DNA of 64,000 nt from Brucella anthropi ATCC 49188 (GTDB lineage Bacteria; Pseudomonadota; Alphaproteobacteria; Rhizobiales; Rhizobiaceae). Both the position numbers and the translations under genes were made by a program. How positions within the stretch are numbered: position 1 is the first letter of the stretch; every line of letters starts with the position of its first letter. The DNA lies in assembly GCF_000017405.1 (NCBI RefSeq), contig NC_009668.1, forward strand, positions 894,001 to 958,000, given 5' to 3'. Shown here piece by piece: positions 8,919-17,672 of this stretch. Under the pieces are notes generated by a model. It had not been told where the DNA came from, made no database searches, and saw only the letters and a program-made list of their open reading frames with translations.

Positions 8919-10663
8919 CATCCGTTGTCCCCCGAACGGAAACTTTGACGGCAGAAGACGGCGAAGCGGCAAGCGACCAACAAGGTTCGCGCCGCTCGCA
9001 GCGTCGTCCTGTTCCGTCTTTGCTGAAGCGGGGGGCATATCTTCAGGCGTTAGCCGCACTTTTGTGGCTGCCGCAAGCGGGCATTCTCGCATACGCAATC
9101 GGACGACTGGCCGACACCGGCTTCGATAATTCCATCTATTACAGCGCGGCGGGCATATTCGTTCTCGGCTGTCTGCGCAGCCTTCTTGATAGTGCAGGCG
9201 CTACCAAAGCTTTCGACGCCGCCCGACTGGAACTTTCCCGACTTCGAACCAATGCTGTTTCAGCGCTTGCGCAACGTTCACCGCTTGATGTGACGCGCCC
9301 GTCATCCGGTGAGGCGGCAAGCATTCTTGCCGAACAGGCGGAAATGGTCGTTCCCTATCTTTCGCGCTTTGTGCCGGTCCGCATCCGCGTGATGCTGATC
9401 CCATTCGCAATACTTGCCGTCGTACTCTGGTATTCCTGGGCTGCAGCACTTGTCCTGATGGTGGCCGCACCGCTGATACCGATCTTTATGGCATTGATCG
9501 GCTGGCGTGCAAAGGCGGCCAGCGAAAAGCAACTGACAGCCCTTGGTGGAATGAACGGCTTTCTGCTTGACCGTCTGCGGGGCCTTGCAACCATTCGCAC
9601 ATTCCATGCCGTGGACGCGACGGCGAACCGGCTGCGCCAGAACGCCGAAACCTTGCGTTCCAAGACGATGACTGTCCTGCGCATCGCATTTCTGTCTTCG
9701 GCTGTGCTTGAACTCTTCGCTGCTATCGGCGTTGCCATGGTCGCGGTTTATATCGGCTTCCATCTGCTGGGCCAGCTCAACTTCGGAGCGTGGGGCCATA
9801 AGCTGACTTTGGCCGAAGGTCTTTTCGTCCTGCTTCTATCGCCTGCATTCTTCGAACCATTGCGCGATCTTTCAGCGGTCTGGCACGACCGTGCAGCGGG
9901 CGAAGCTTCAATTGATGCACTGGAAAAGCTGGCTGAACATCCGATGCCAATTGTCGGCAAGGTTGGAAGCCACGCAGCAACTGGTGATGCTCCTACCGTA
10001 ACTCTACACAATATCGACTTTGGTTATGGGACTGGGGGCAAGGTTCTCACCGCATTCAATCTCGATATTGCGGCAGGCGAGCACGTGGCTCTGCTGGCGC
10101 CGAGCGGCTATGGGAAATCGACTGTTCTGGCCCTTGTTGCCGGGCTGACGGCTCCTCAAACTGGCCAAATTGAAATCGGTGGGATCGGGTTGGCCGAAGA
10201 TACAGCAGAGGCGCTTCGCTCAAGGATGAGCTGGATCGGACAGAAGCCGCATATCTTTGCCGGTTCTGCTCGTCAGAACATCACGCTCGGTCGGCAAGCC
10301 GATGTGGAAACCACCAAAGCCATCATTGATGACATGGCGCTCGGTCATGTTCTGGGTGTCACCGGCAACAGTCTCATCGGCGAGAACGGTGCGGGAATAT
10401 CCGGTGGCGAAGCCCTGCGGCTGGCGCTGTCTCGAGCGGCAGTTGATCTCAATGCCGATATTATCCTGGCCGATGAACCTACAGCCCATCTTGACCAGGA
10501 AACCGCGAAGGTCATTGCCGACAGCCTTCTCAGGCTAGCCAAAGGCAAGACGCTCATCGTCGCTACCCATGACGAAACCCTTGCCCGCAGGATGGACCGT
10601 ATCGTCCGTCTGGACGGCAGCGTGGATAACGATCCTGTCTGGCAGAGGAGGGCGGCAGAATGA
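8915..10663 (+). CDS. cydD: Thiol reductant ABC exporter subunit CydD
   Basis: A 582-residue half of the heterodimeric CydDC exporter, which moves glutathione and cysteine to the periplasm and is needed to assemble cytochrome bd. An N-terminal six-helix membrane domain (to about residue 330) is followed by an ATPase domain. Visible motifs are Walker A APSGYGKST, signature ISGGEALRLALSRA and Walker B ADIILADEPTAHLD. The GTG start at 8915 overlaps the regulator's stop and the stop overlaps the cydC start (ATGA). The first 35 or so residues are hydrophilic, and a later start is possible. Confidence 0.92.
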   Translation: MTSVVPRTETLTAEDGEAASDQQGSRRSQRRPVPSLLKRGAYLQALAALLWLPQAGILAYAIGRLADTGFDNSIYYSAAGIFVLGCLRSLLDSAGATKAFDAARLELSRLRTNAVSALAQRSPLDVTRPSSGEAASILAEQAEMVVPYLSRFVPVRIRVMLIPFAILAVVLWYSWAAALVLMVAAPLIPIFMALIGWRAKAASEKQLTALGGMNGFLLDRLRGLATIRTFHAVDATANRLRQNAETLRSKTMTVLRIAFLSSAVLELFAAIGVAMVAVYIGFHLLGQLNFGAWGHKLTLAEGLFVLLLSPAFFEPLRDLSAVWHDRAAGEASIDALEKLAEHPMPIVGKVGSHAATGDAPTVTLHNIDFGYGTGGKVLTAFNLDIAAGEHVALLAPSGYGKSTVLALVAGLTAPQTGQIEIGGIGLAEDTAEALRSRMSWIGQKPHIFAGSARQNITLGRQADVETTKAIIDDMALGHVLGVTGNSLIGENGAGISGGEALRLALSRAAVDLNADIILADEPTAHLDQETAKVIADSLLRLAKGKTLIVATHDETLARRMDRIVRLDGSVDNDPVWQRRAAE

Positions 10664-12342
10664 ACGGTTTTCAATCGTTGCAACCGATCCTGCGCCTCTT
10701 TTTCCGCACCAAGGGGACAGCACTTCTTGCGGGTATAGCGACGGCTACTGTAACGGTCCTTGCCGGTATCGCTCTTCTCGGCCTGTCAGGCTGGTTCATA
10801 ACGGCAACGGCGATTGCGGGCTTGAGCATGGCGACGGCGGTTGTGTTCGATGTGTTCGCTCCTGCAGCCGGTATTCGTCTGCTGGCGATCTTGCGTACCG
10901 GTTCGCGTTATCTGGAGCGGCTCGTCACCCATGATGCAACGCTTGCGATCCTTGCCGCACTGCGCGAAAAGCTGTTCCGTAGCTGGGCGCGCCCGACCGC
11001 TGCAAACGCGCTATTGAAGCGCCCTGCGCGTCTCCTGTTCCGCCTGACGGCAGACATTGATGCACTCGACTCGCTTTATCTGCGCGTGGTGGTGCCTGTC
11101 GGTGCTGCACTCGCTACCGCGCTTGTGGCTGGCATCGCTCTCGGCCTGATGAGCCCCCTTTTCGGGTTGCTGGTTGCTCTTGTCCTGCTTGTTGCCGGTC
11201 TGGGCCTTCCGCTTGCTGCGGCTCGTCGTTCCGAAAAATCCATGCGACAACGAGCAAAAGGTACGGAAGCGCTGCGCGCCCGTACCGTCGATCTCGTTGC
11301 CGGGCAGACTGAACTTCTTATGGCTGGGCGCCTCGAAGATCAGAAGCTGGCTTTGGTCCGTGCAGACGGCTATGTCGCCGCTTCGGATCGCGAGCTTAAT
11401 CGCATAGAGATCGTAACCGGCGCGGGTTTCGGCATTGTTCACGCTGCGTTGCTTGCAGGTGGCCTTGTCGCCGTTGGTTTGCTGATGCAGTCAGGAATGA
11501 TCGGTGCGCCAGTTGCAGCGCTCGGAATGCTTATCATTCTTGGTGCGATGGAGCCGTTTTCAGCATTGCGGCGCGGCGCGATGGAACTCGGGCGCACGAT
11601 ACTTGCTGCCAGGCGGGTTGCACCTCAACTGAACGATGACGCTGAACTAACGGCACCCAAAAAACCTGAGAATGGCGTAGCGGTTCATCTGAAAAACGTG
11701 TCGGTTCGTCACGAGGGCGCGGATCACGATGCCCTCAAAAACCTCGATCTCGATATTGCAGCGGGCGAGCGTATTGCCATCGTCGGCACAAGCGGCGCAG
11801 GCAAATCGACCTTGTTCAATCTCCTTGCCGGAGAAATTCCGGCTGATCAGGGCAGCGTTTCGGTTTTGCCCGCGCGCCTTCTCACGCAGCGGACAGAGCT
11901 ATTTCAGGATAGTCTTCGCGACAATCTCCGGCTGGCGCGTGCCGATGCGAGCGATGAGGAACTGATTGACGCTTTGCGGGCTGCGGGCCTTGGCGCGTTT
12001 ATCGATGAATTGCCTGCCGGACTGGACGCAATGCTGGGCGAGGGCGGGTTGGGGCTTTCGGGCGGGCAAGCACGTCGTCTGGCCCTGGCGCGGCTTTTCC
12101 TGACCGATGCGCCGCTCTGGCTACTGGATGAACCGACCGAAGGTCTCGATAACGCAACCGCACAGGATGTTCTCGATCGCCTCAAGGCGAGAGCAGGTTC
12201 TCGCGCATTGCTGATCGCAACGCATATCAGTCGCGAAGCGCGAATTTGCGAACGGATCATTGTTTTAAATCAAGGCGCTCTAGTTGAGTCTGTAGGTAAG
12301 AGTTCGCCGCGCTTCGGCGAAATCCTCGAAACCATGAGGTGA
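10660..12342 (+). CDS. cydC: Thiol reductant ABC exporter subunit CydC
   Basis: The partner of CydD, 560 residues, with the same membrane-plus-ATPase layout. Motifs are Walker A GTSGAGKST, signature LGLSGGQARRLALARLF and Walker B LWLLDEPTEGLD, which look catalytically complete. It starts inside the last codons of cydD. The 161 bp after it, before cydA, carry an imperfect stem around 12349-12380 (GGACA-t-GGA against TCC-g-TGTCC), which might process the message between the exporter and oxidase halves. Confidence 0.92.
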   Translation: MNGFQSLQPILRLFFRTKGTALLAGIATATVTVLAGIALLGLSGWFITATAIAGLSMATAVVFDVFAPAAGIRLLAILRTGSRYLERLVTHDATLAILAALREKLFRSWARPTAANALLKRPARLLFRLTADIDALDSLYLRVVVPVGAALATALVAGIALGLMSPLFGLLVALVLLVAGLGLPLAAARRSEKSMRQRAKGTEALRARTVDLVAGQTELLMAGRLEDQKLALVRADGYVAASDRELNRIEIVTGAGFGIVHAALLAGGLVAVGLLMQSGMIGAPVAALGMLIILGAMEPFSALRRGAMELGRTILAARRVAPQLNDDAELTAPKKPENGVAVHLKNVSVRHEGADHDALKNLDLDIAAGERIAIVGTSGAGKSTLFNLLAGEIPADQGSVSVLPARLLTQRTELFQDSLRDNLRLARADASDEELIDALRAAGLGAFIDELPAGLDAMLGEGGLGLSGGQARRLALARLFLTDAPLWLLDEPTEGLDNATAQDVLDRLKARAGSRALLIATHISREARICERIIVLNQGALVESVGKSSPRFGEILETMR

Positions 12343-12503
12343 GCTGCGCGGACATGGAAATGATTTGAAGTCCGTGTCCATATCTGGACCGATATTTGAA
12401 ATTGAAGCGGAGTACGGTTTCCAGGAAGCCGCCGTTTTCAAAAGGGGGCCGCGCTGAAGCGCCGCTCATAACACCAGGAGGGCCGGGTTACCGGCTTAAA
12501 GAG

Positions 12504-14081
12504 ATGGAACTCGATATTGTCTCCCTGTCGCGATTGCAGTTTGCAATCACGGCACTTTATCACTTCCTCTTCGTACCTCTGACCTTGGGTCTTTCCGTGC
12601 TGCTTGCCATCATGGAAACCGTTTACGTGATGACGGGGCGACTCATCTGGCGGCAGATGACGAAATTTTGGGGTACGCTGTTTGGCATCAACTTTGTCAT
12701 GGGCGTCGCGACGGGCATCGTGATGGAATTCCAGTTCGGCATGAACTGGAGTTATTACAGCCACTATGTCGGCGACATCTTCGGCGCACCGCTCGCCATC
12801 GAAGGCCTTATGGCTTTCTTCCTTGAAGCGACCTTCGTAGGTCTGTTCTTCTTCGGCTGGGATCGCCTGTCGAAAGTCGGGCACCTCATGGCGACTTATG
12901 CGGTCGCGGCAGGTTCTAACTTCTCGGCACTGTGGATTCTGATCGCCAATGGCTGGATGCAGAATCCGGTCGGGTCGGCATTCAATCCCGAAACCATGCG
13001 TATGGAAATCACCGATTTCTTCGCAGTGCTGATGAACCCGGTCGCGCAGGCCAAGTTCGTGCATACGGTTTCTGCCGGTTATGTCACCGCGTCTGTTTTC
13101 GTCCTCGGTGTTTCGGCCTGGTATCTGCTCAAGGGACGCTCGGTAGAACTCGCCAAGCGCTCGATGACCATTGCAGCATCGTTCGGTCTTGCCGCGACAC
13201 TTTCCGTCGTCGTCCTTGGTGACGAAAGCGGCTATCTGGCCAACGAACATCAGAAGATGAAGATCGCGGCGATTGAAGCCATGTGGGAAACAGAACCGGC
13301 TCCGGCTTCGTTCACCGTATTCGGTTTCCCGGATCAGGCAGCACGCGAAACCCACTTCGCGGTGCATATTCCGTGGGTCATGGGCCTGATCGGTACGCGT
13401 TCTCTCACCACCCCAATTCAGGGCATCAACGATCTTGTTGAAAGTGCGGAGAACCATATCCGCAATGGCATCGTCGCCTATGACGCCTTGCAGAAAATCC
13501 GTGCGGCTGGCGACACGAATGCCGTGCCGCAGGAAGTGAAGGACGTCTTTGCCGATAACAGTCAGTGGATGGGCTATGCGCTTCTGCTGAAGCGCTATGT
13601 CGATGATCCGCGTCAGGCAACCGACGCACAGATCACACAGGCCGCAAATGATACCGTTCCCGGTGTCCTGCCCCTGTTCTGGGCCTTCCGCATCATGGTC
13701 GGCATCGGCTTCTTCCTGATCCTGTTGACGGGCACATTCTTCGTGCTGTCTGCGCGTCGTAAACTCGACCGTTATCCGTTCCTGTTGCGGATTGCCGTGT
13801 TTGCGATACCGCTACCGTGGATCGCAGCCGAAATGGGCTGGATCGTCGCGGAGTTCGGCCGCCAGCCATGGGTCATCGAAGGCATATTGCCGACGGCAGT
13901 CGGGGTTTCCAATCTCGGAGCATCCACAGTGCTGCTGACCATACTTGGTTTCGTGGCGATCTATACGGTTCTCTTCATCATCGAGATGGGCCTGATGATC
14001 CGTGCTATCAAGGCTGGACCTGAACCCGACAGCAAGCCGGAAGCAATGCTCGCCCCGGCCAGCATCGCACCTGCGGAGTAA
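12504..14081 (+). CDS. cydA: Cytochrome bd ubiquinol oxidase subunit I
   Basis: The 525-residue catalytic subunit that carries haems b558, b595 and d. Axial ligands are recognisable: His20 (ALYHFLF), His187 (KFVHTVSAGY) and Met398 (WAFRIMVG). The GFPDQ motif that opens the quinol-binding Q loop is at about 274-278. The long spacing after it indicates the long-Q-loop (E. coli) type. I chose the ATG at 12504 because MELDIVSLSRLQFA is the usual start. An in-frame ATG at 12396 would add 36 non-conserved codons. The Shine-Dalgarno is weak (AAAGAG). It gives high-affinity oxygen reduction in the inner membrane. Confidence 0.95.
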   Translation: MELDIVSLSRLQFAITALYHFLFVPLTLGLSVLLAIMETVYVMTGRLIWRQMTKFWGTLFGINFVMGVATGIVMEFQFGMNWSYYSHYVGDIFGAPLAIEGLMAFFLEATFVGLFFFGWDRLSKVGHLMATYAVAAGSNFSALWILIANGWMQNPVGSAFNPETMRMEITDFFAVLMNPVAQAKFVHTVSAGYVTASVFVLGVSAWYLLKGRSVELAKRSMTIAASFGLAATLSVVVLGDESGYLANEHQKMKIAAIEAMWETEPAPASFTVFGFPDQAARETHFAVHIPWVMGLIGTRSLTTPIQGINDLVESAENHIRNGIVAYDALQKIRAAGDTNAVPQEVKDVFADNSQWMGYALLLKRYVDDPRQATDAQITQAANDTVPGVLPLFWAFRIMVGIGFFLILLTGTFFVLSARRKLDRYPFLLRIAVFAIPLPWIAAEMGWIVAEFGRQPWVIEGILPTAVGVSNLGASTVLLTILGFVAIYTVLFIIEMGLMIRAIKAGPEPDSKPEAMLAPASIAPAE

Positions 14082-14086
14082 GGATC

Positions 14087-15241
14087 ATGATACTCAGCGA
14101 TTTGTTGGACTATGAAACCCTGCGTCTCATCTGGTGGGTGCTGCTCGGCGTATTGCTGATCGCTTTTGCCGCGATGGACGGGTTCGACCTCGGTGTCGAC
14201 ATACTCATGCCCGTCGTCGGCAAAACCGATGTCGAGCGACGCATCATCATCAACACGATCGGCCCCGTCTGGGAAGGCAATCAGGTCTGGTTGATCCTCG
14301 GGGGCGGTGCTATTTTCGCCGCCTGGCCACAGCTCTATGCGGTGTCTTTCTCCGGATTCTATCTGGCGATGTTTGTCATCCTGTTCGCACTCATCTTGCG
14401 TCCGGTCGGGTTCAAATATCGTTCCAAGCGCGAGAGTGAGGCCTGGAGGAGAGGCTGGGACTGGGCGCTTTTCATCGGCGGTTTCGTTCCTGCCCTTATC
14501 TTCGGCGTTGCCGTCGGCAATGTCCTACAGGGCGTTCCATTCCGTATCGCCGACGACTTTCAGATATTCTATGAAGGCTCGTTCTTCGGTCTGCTGAATC
14601 CGTTTGCACTGCTTTGCGGCGTGCTTTCGGTGACGATGCTCTGCATGCATGGCGCTTCTTGGCTGATGTTGAAGACGACCGGGGATATTCAGGCGCGTGC
14701 CCGGTCCTACGGCAGCATCGCAGCTCTTCTGACTGTCGTGCTCTATGTGCTGGCTGGGGTTGTCAGCTGGTTCTGGGTTTCGGGTTACCGGATCACGAGC
14801 GCCATCGTCACCGACGGGCCATCCAATCCGCTGCGCAAGACTGTGGAACTGGATCACGGTGCATGGTTCACCAACTATGTGAACTATCCTGTCCTGCTGA
14901 TCGCTCCGGCGCTCGGCATTTTGGGGGCACTGGCGGTCTTCATCGCATTGCGTAGCCGTCGTGAATTAGCCCCGCTGCTGTTCGGAAAGCTGTCGATCTT
15001 CGGCATTATTTCGTCGGTCGGCGTGTCGATGTTCCCGTTCATTCTGCCATCGTCGCTCGATCCGCGCTCAAGCCTGACGGTATGGGATTCGTCTTCCAGC
15101 CATATGACACTGTTCATCATGCTGGTTGTGACGCTCATTTTCCTGCCGCTGATCGTTGTCTACACGTCCTGGGTTTACAAGGTCCTGTGGGGCAAGGTCG
15201 ACAAGGACATGATCGAAGACGACAGCAATCACGCTTACTAG
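14087..15241 (+). CDS. cydB: Cytochrome bd ubiquinol oxidase subunit II
   Basis: A 384-residue integral membrane subunit with about eight helices. The N-terminal GVLLIAFAAMDGFDLGVD and the GPVWEGNQVWLI motif are diagnostic of CydB. It starts 5 bp after cydA behind GTAAGGA. It is followed by a 120-bp gap holding palindromic repeats and then cydX. Confidence 0.95.
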   Translation: MILSDLLDYETLRLIWWVLLGVLLIAFAAMDGFDLGVDILMPVVGKTDVERRIIINTIGPVWEGNQVWLILGGGAIFAAWPQLYAVSFSGFYLAMFVILFALILRPVGFKYRSKRESEAWRRGWDWALFIGGFVPALIFGVAVGNVLQGVPFRIADDFQIFYEGSFFGLLNPFALLCGVLSVTMLCMHGASWLMLKTTGDIQARARSYGSIAALLTVVLYVLAGVVSWFWVSGYRITSAIVTDGPSNPLRKTVELDHGAWFTNYVNYPVLLIAPALGILGALAVFIALRSRRELAPLLFGKLSIFGIISSVGVSMFPFILPSSLDPRSSLTVWDSSSSHMTLFIMLVVTLIFLPLIVVYTSWVYKVLWGKVDKDMIEDDSNHAY

Positions 15242-15251
15242 AGTGCTTTTT

Positions 15252-15334
15252 GATCTGATTGCATCAGATCGGCGCTCTATAAGTTTCGTTTCAACGCGCA
15301 TCCCGAAAACCGTTTCAAACTTTTCAGGATGCGC
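15252..15334. repeat. Palindromic repeats between cydB and cydX
   Basis: Two inverted repeats lie side by side. GATCTGAT-TGC-ATCAGATC is at 15252-15270. A second hairpin has arms GCGCATCC (15296-15303) and GGATGCGC (15327-15334) around a GAAAA/TTTTC inner stem. The first recurs in opposite orientation at 15642-15660, on the other side of cydX. The second belongs to a family seen also at 39899, 42438 and 47844. Confidence 0.7.
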
Positions 15335-15361
15335 TTGGAACAACCGAGAAAGGAAAGCGAT

Positions 15362-15517
15362 ATGTGGTATTTTTCCTGGTTGTTGGGGCTTCCGCTTGCT
15401 GCGGCTTTCGCCGTGCTCAACGCCATGTGGTATGAGCTGATGGATGACCGGGCGCGCAAGCGTCTCGCAGCCGATCCAACAGCGGATCTGGCTCGTGAAG
15501 GCAAGAAACATCACTGA
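15362..15517 (+). CDS. cydX: Cytochrome bd oxidase small subunit CydX
   Basis: A 51-residue single-span protein. The start MWYFSWLLG and the later MWYELMDD pattern are typical of CydX/YbgT, which stabilises the haems in CydAB. The ATG at 15362 follows GAGAAAGGAAAG. An in-frame ATG at 15329 lies within the flanking repeat and is less likely. A strong terminator follows 9 bp after the stop, so cydX ends the operon. Confidence 0.9.
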   Translation: MWYFSWLLGLPLAAAFAVLNAMWYELMDDRARKRLAADPTADLAREGKKHH

Positions 15518-15526
15518 CATGAAATA

Positions 15527-15552
15527 AAAACGGCCCGGAAACGGGCCGTTTT
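15527..15552 (+). terminator. Rho-independent terminator of the cyd operon
   Basis: A perfect 11-bp stem (AAAACGGCCCG with CGGGCCGTTTT) is closed by a GAAA tetraloop at 15538-15541 and ends in four T. It is the clearest intrinsic terminator in the left half of the window. Confidence 0.9.
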
Positions 15553-15572
15553 CGTCGATAGAGGTCGCTTAG

Positions 15573-15672
15573 AGCATAATCCGACCGGAGTGAAACGAGG
15601 ATCGAGAAGATTATGCTTAAAACAGAAGAAGTTAGAGCGCCGATCTGATCCAATCAGATCGAAACGCGCTCT
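15573..15672. repeat. Two palindromic repeats after cydX, one ending in the gntR stop codon
   Basis: AGCATAATC (15573-15581) pairs with GATTATGCT (15609-15617). A second element has outer arms AGAGCGC (15634-15640) and GCGCTCT (15666-15672) around GATCTGAT/ATCAGATC (15642-15660). The second is an inverted copy of the element at 15252-15270. The TAG stop of the minus-strand gntR gene (15671-15673) lies in the outer arm of this repeat, so the repeat sets the C-terminus of that protein. Confidence 0.65.
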
Positions 15673-16441
15673 AAGGCTGCGGTATTGTCAGCTCGGCTAC
15701 GAAATCATAGGCATCGCCGCGATAGAGTGATTTTGTAAACTCCACCACCCGACCGGACGACAGATAAGAAATCCGTTCGATGGACAGGCCCGCATCGCCT
15801 TCCTTGACGCCCAGAATGCGTGCGTCGGGGTCCTTGATGTTGCAGGCTGCTATGCGCTGGACCGCACGCACAGGGCGAAATCCGGTGCGGCTCAGCTCGG
15901 CATAGAGTGAGCCCTTGACCGCATCCGGGTCGGGCAGGATTTCGCTTGAAAGACTTGCGCGCTCGATGGCCAGCGGCATGTCACTCGCAATGCGCAGACG
16001 ACCGAGGCGAGCAACGCGGGTTTCCGAGGAAACGCCCAGCTTCATCATCTCTTCAGGCGAAGGGTAGTAAAGGCCGCGCTCCAGCCATCTGGATTGCGTG
16101 GTGATGCCGCGGCGCGCCATGTCTTCGGTAAATGAAGTCAGCATCGAGAGCGACTGCTGCACGCGCTCGCTCGGGCGCACGACGAACGTGCCCGAACCAT
16201 GACGGCGCACGAGAAGCCCGGCCTTGACGAGATCATCCACCGCCTTGCGCACTGTCACGCGGCTGATATTGGCATATTCAGCAATGTCGCGTTCCGGCGG
16301 CAGGGCTTCACCGTCAACCAGCTGCCCGGCGCGGATCGCAGTCTCCAGTGACTGACGCAGCTGCATATAGAGTGGGCCACCAGAAGAGGGAGCAGAACCC
16401 TGCAGGTTCTTGGGCAGGAAAGCGCTGAAATTTCCGCTCAT
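15671..16441 (-). CDS. GntR-family regulator with UTRA domain
   Basis: A 256-residue regulator. The winged HTH occupies about residues 25-90 (motif EYANISRVTVRKAVDDLVKAG) and a HutC-type UTRA effector domain follows to the end. UTRA domains usually bind small metabolites, often phosphosugars. The ATG at 16441 overlaps the stop of the upstream kinase gene (ATGA), which fixes the start. Regulator and kinase form one minus-strand unit facing the sugar importer. The most likely job is repression of both arms, through the sites at 17346-17365 and 17477-17496. Confidence 0.85.
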   Translation of the reverse strand: MSGNFSAFLPKNLQGSAPSSGGPLYMQLRQSLETAIRAGQLVDGEALPPERDIAEYANISRVTVRKAVDDLVKAGLLVRRHGSGTFVVRPSERVQQSLSMLTSFTEDMARRGITTQSRWLERGLYYPSPEEMMKLGVSSETRVARLGRLRIASDMPLAIERASLSSEILPDPDAVKGSLYAELSRTGFRPVRAVQRIAACNIKDPDARILGVKEGDAGLSIERISYLSSGRVVEFTKSLYRGDAYDFVAELTIPQP

Positions 16442-17325
16442 TCGCGCGCCTTTCCATTTTGCGACCCATATCGCTTGAGGGCCAGTTGTAGAGCGCCTGT
16501 CAAAGCATCCGCCGCCGGTTTGACCAGAAGCTTCTGCTGGTATGGCGGCAGCCATTCCACATAAAGCGGTGCCATGCCGCCAAGCAGGCTGATGCGTTCG
16601 GCGCCCTGTTTGATCAGTACGTCAAGCGTTTCACTCACATAACTGGCAGAACGCTCCAGCAACATCCGTGCGGTTTCGTCTCCCTCGTTCGCATACTGGA
16701 AAATACGTGGAGCATATTTGCCGAAGTCGCCCGGCTTCGCAGTCCAGGCAAATTCGACCAGATTATCCGGATTGTTGTCAAACTCGTTCAAAAGGTCCGT
16801 CGTCAGGCGTGTGCGTGGATGAATGCCGTCATGCACGAGCAGGCTTTCCTGCAACAAGCTTTGACCGAGCCGCGCGCCACTGCCGAGATCGCTCAGGGGA
16901 AAACCCCATCCGCCGACTGAATGAATTCGACCGCTCCGGCGTGTGATATAGGCCGTGCCCGTGCCGAGAATGGCAACGATGCCGTCCTGATCGCCAAGCG
17001 CACCCTGCAGGGCGATCACGCCGTCAAACTCCACATTGGAGTGCGCGAAGGGCAGGCCGCGTTCTATCGGGGTGCCTGCACCCACGACATTGCCGCCTGC
17101 CAGACCGAGAACTGCGTGACTGGTCGCATAATGCGTCTTGTCCAGCCCGGCATCATCAAAAGCGTTATCGATCGCCGCGATCACATTGATCAGCGCCGTT
17201 CGCGGATCGGTGACGATATTGGCGGAGCCGCTGCGCCCCGAACCCAGAATCGCACCATCGCTACCCGCCACCACGGCGCGACATCCCGTGCCGCCACCAT
17301 CGACGCCAATGAAGAATTCAGTCAT
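16438..17325 (-). CDS. BadF/BadG/BcrA-type ATPase, probable amino-sugar kinase
   Basis: A 295-residue member of the ASKHA fold. The phosphate-binding loop GVDGGGTGCRAVV lies at residues 7-19 and further nucleotide contacts are in AILGTGTAYI and DLGSGARLG. This branch includes N-acetylglucosamine and glucosamine kinases, so a sugar or amino-sugar substrate is likely here. The start MTEFFIGVDGGG at 17325 follows GGAGG on the minus strand; a longer in-frame start at 17364 would cover the operator-like site. It is co-transcribed with the UTRA regulator. Confidence 0.82.
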   Translation of the reverse strand: MTEFFIGVDGGGTGCRAVVAGSDGAILGSGRSGSANIVTDPRTALINVIAAIDNAFDDAGLDKTHYATSHAVLGLAGGNVVGAGTPIERGLPFAHSNVEFDGVIALQGALGDQDGIVAILGTGTAYITRRSGRIHSVGGWGFPLSDLGSGARLGQSLLQESLLVHDGIHPRTRLTTDLLNEFDNNPDNLVEFAWTAKPGDFGKYAPRIFQYANEGDETARMLLERSASYVSETLDVLIKQGAERISLLGGMAPLYVEWLPPYQQKLLVKPAADALTGALQLALKRYGSQNGKARE

Positions 17326-17345
17326 GAAGATACCTCCGGCTTGAA

Positions 17346-17365
17346 GATACCAAAAAAATACCATT
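17346..17365. promoter_or_regulatory. Operator-like site upstream of the kinase/gntR unit
   Basis: On the minus strand this reads AATGGTATTTTTTTGGTATC, two TGGTAT units separated by a T run. A matching site (15 of 20 positions) stands at 17477-17496 in front of the plus-strand importer. It lies 20 bp upstream of the kinase start. Confidence 0.5.
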
Positions 17366-17476
17366 AACCAAGCAGATTTGTCGGCTTGAGAAAAAATTGA
17401 TTAATTCGTTGATAAAATTTGAGAAAAACGACTGTTTTAAATTTTTATGCGCGAAAGTTGTAAACTTCTCTGGACA

Positions 17477-17496
17477 ATTGGTACGTTTTTGGCATT
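17477..17496. promoter_or_regulatory. Operator-like site upstream of the sugar importer
   Basis: ATTGGTACGTTTTTGGCATT repeats the pattern found at 17346-17365 on the other strand: TGGTA, a T run, TGGYAT. Having one copy per divergent arm suggests that both are bound by the UTRA regulator encoded next door. The sequence from about 17500 to 17672 is a GC-rich leader that includes ACCGGC-N4-GCCGGT. Confidence 0.5.
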
Positions 17497-17672
17497 AATT
17501 TCAACAGAAGGGGAGCGCAATGCCGCTGAGGGCGAGGAGCACGCGGATAGGGATGGAGATCACCGGCGGGGGCCGGTACTTTTCCCACAACGCGAGGAGC
17601 GATCGTACTGAAGCGGTCTGGCGTACTTTCGCCTCTGTTGCGCATCCGCGCTAAAAAACGGGAGAAGGTCAA

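Noticed and set aside
12396..12503. Upstream extension of cydA to the ATG at 12396
   Set aside because: The extra 36 residues are unlike any CydA N-terminus; the conserved protein starts at 12504.
16442..16555. Longer start for the gntR gene
   Set aside because: The extension overlaps the kinase gene and precedes the normal N-terminus; the ATGA junction at 16438-16441 is the natural start.
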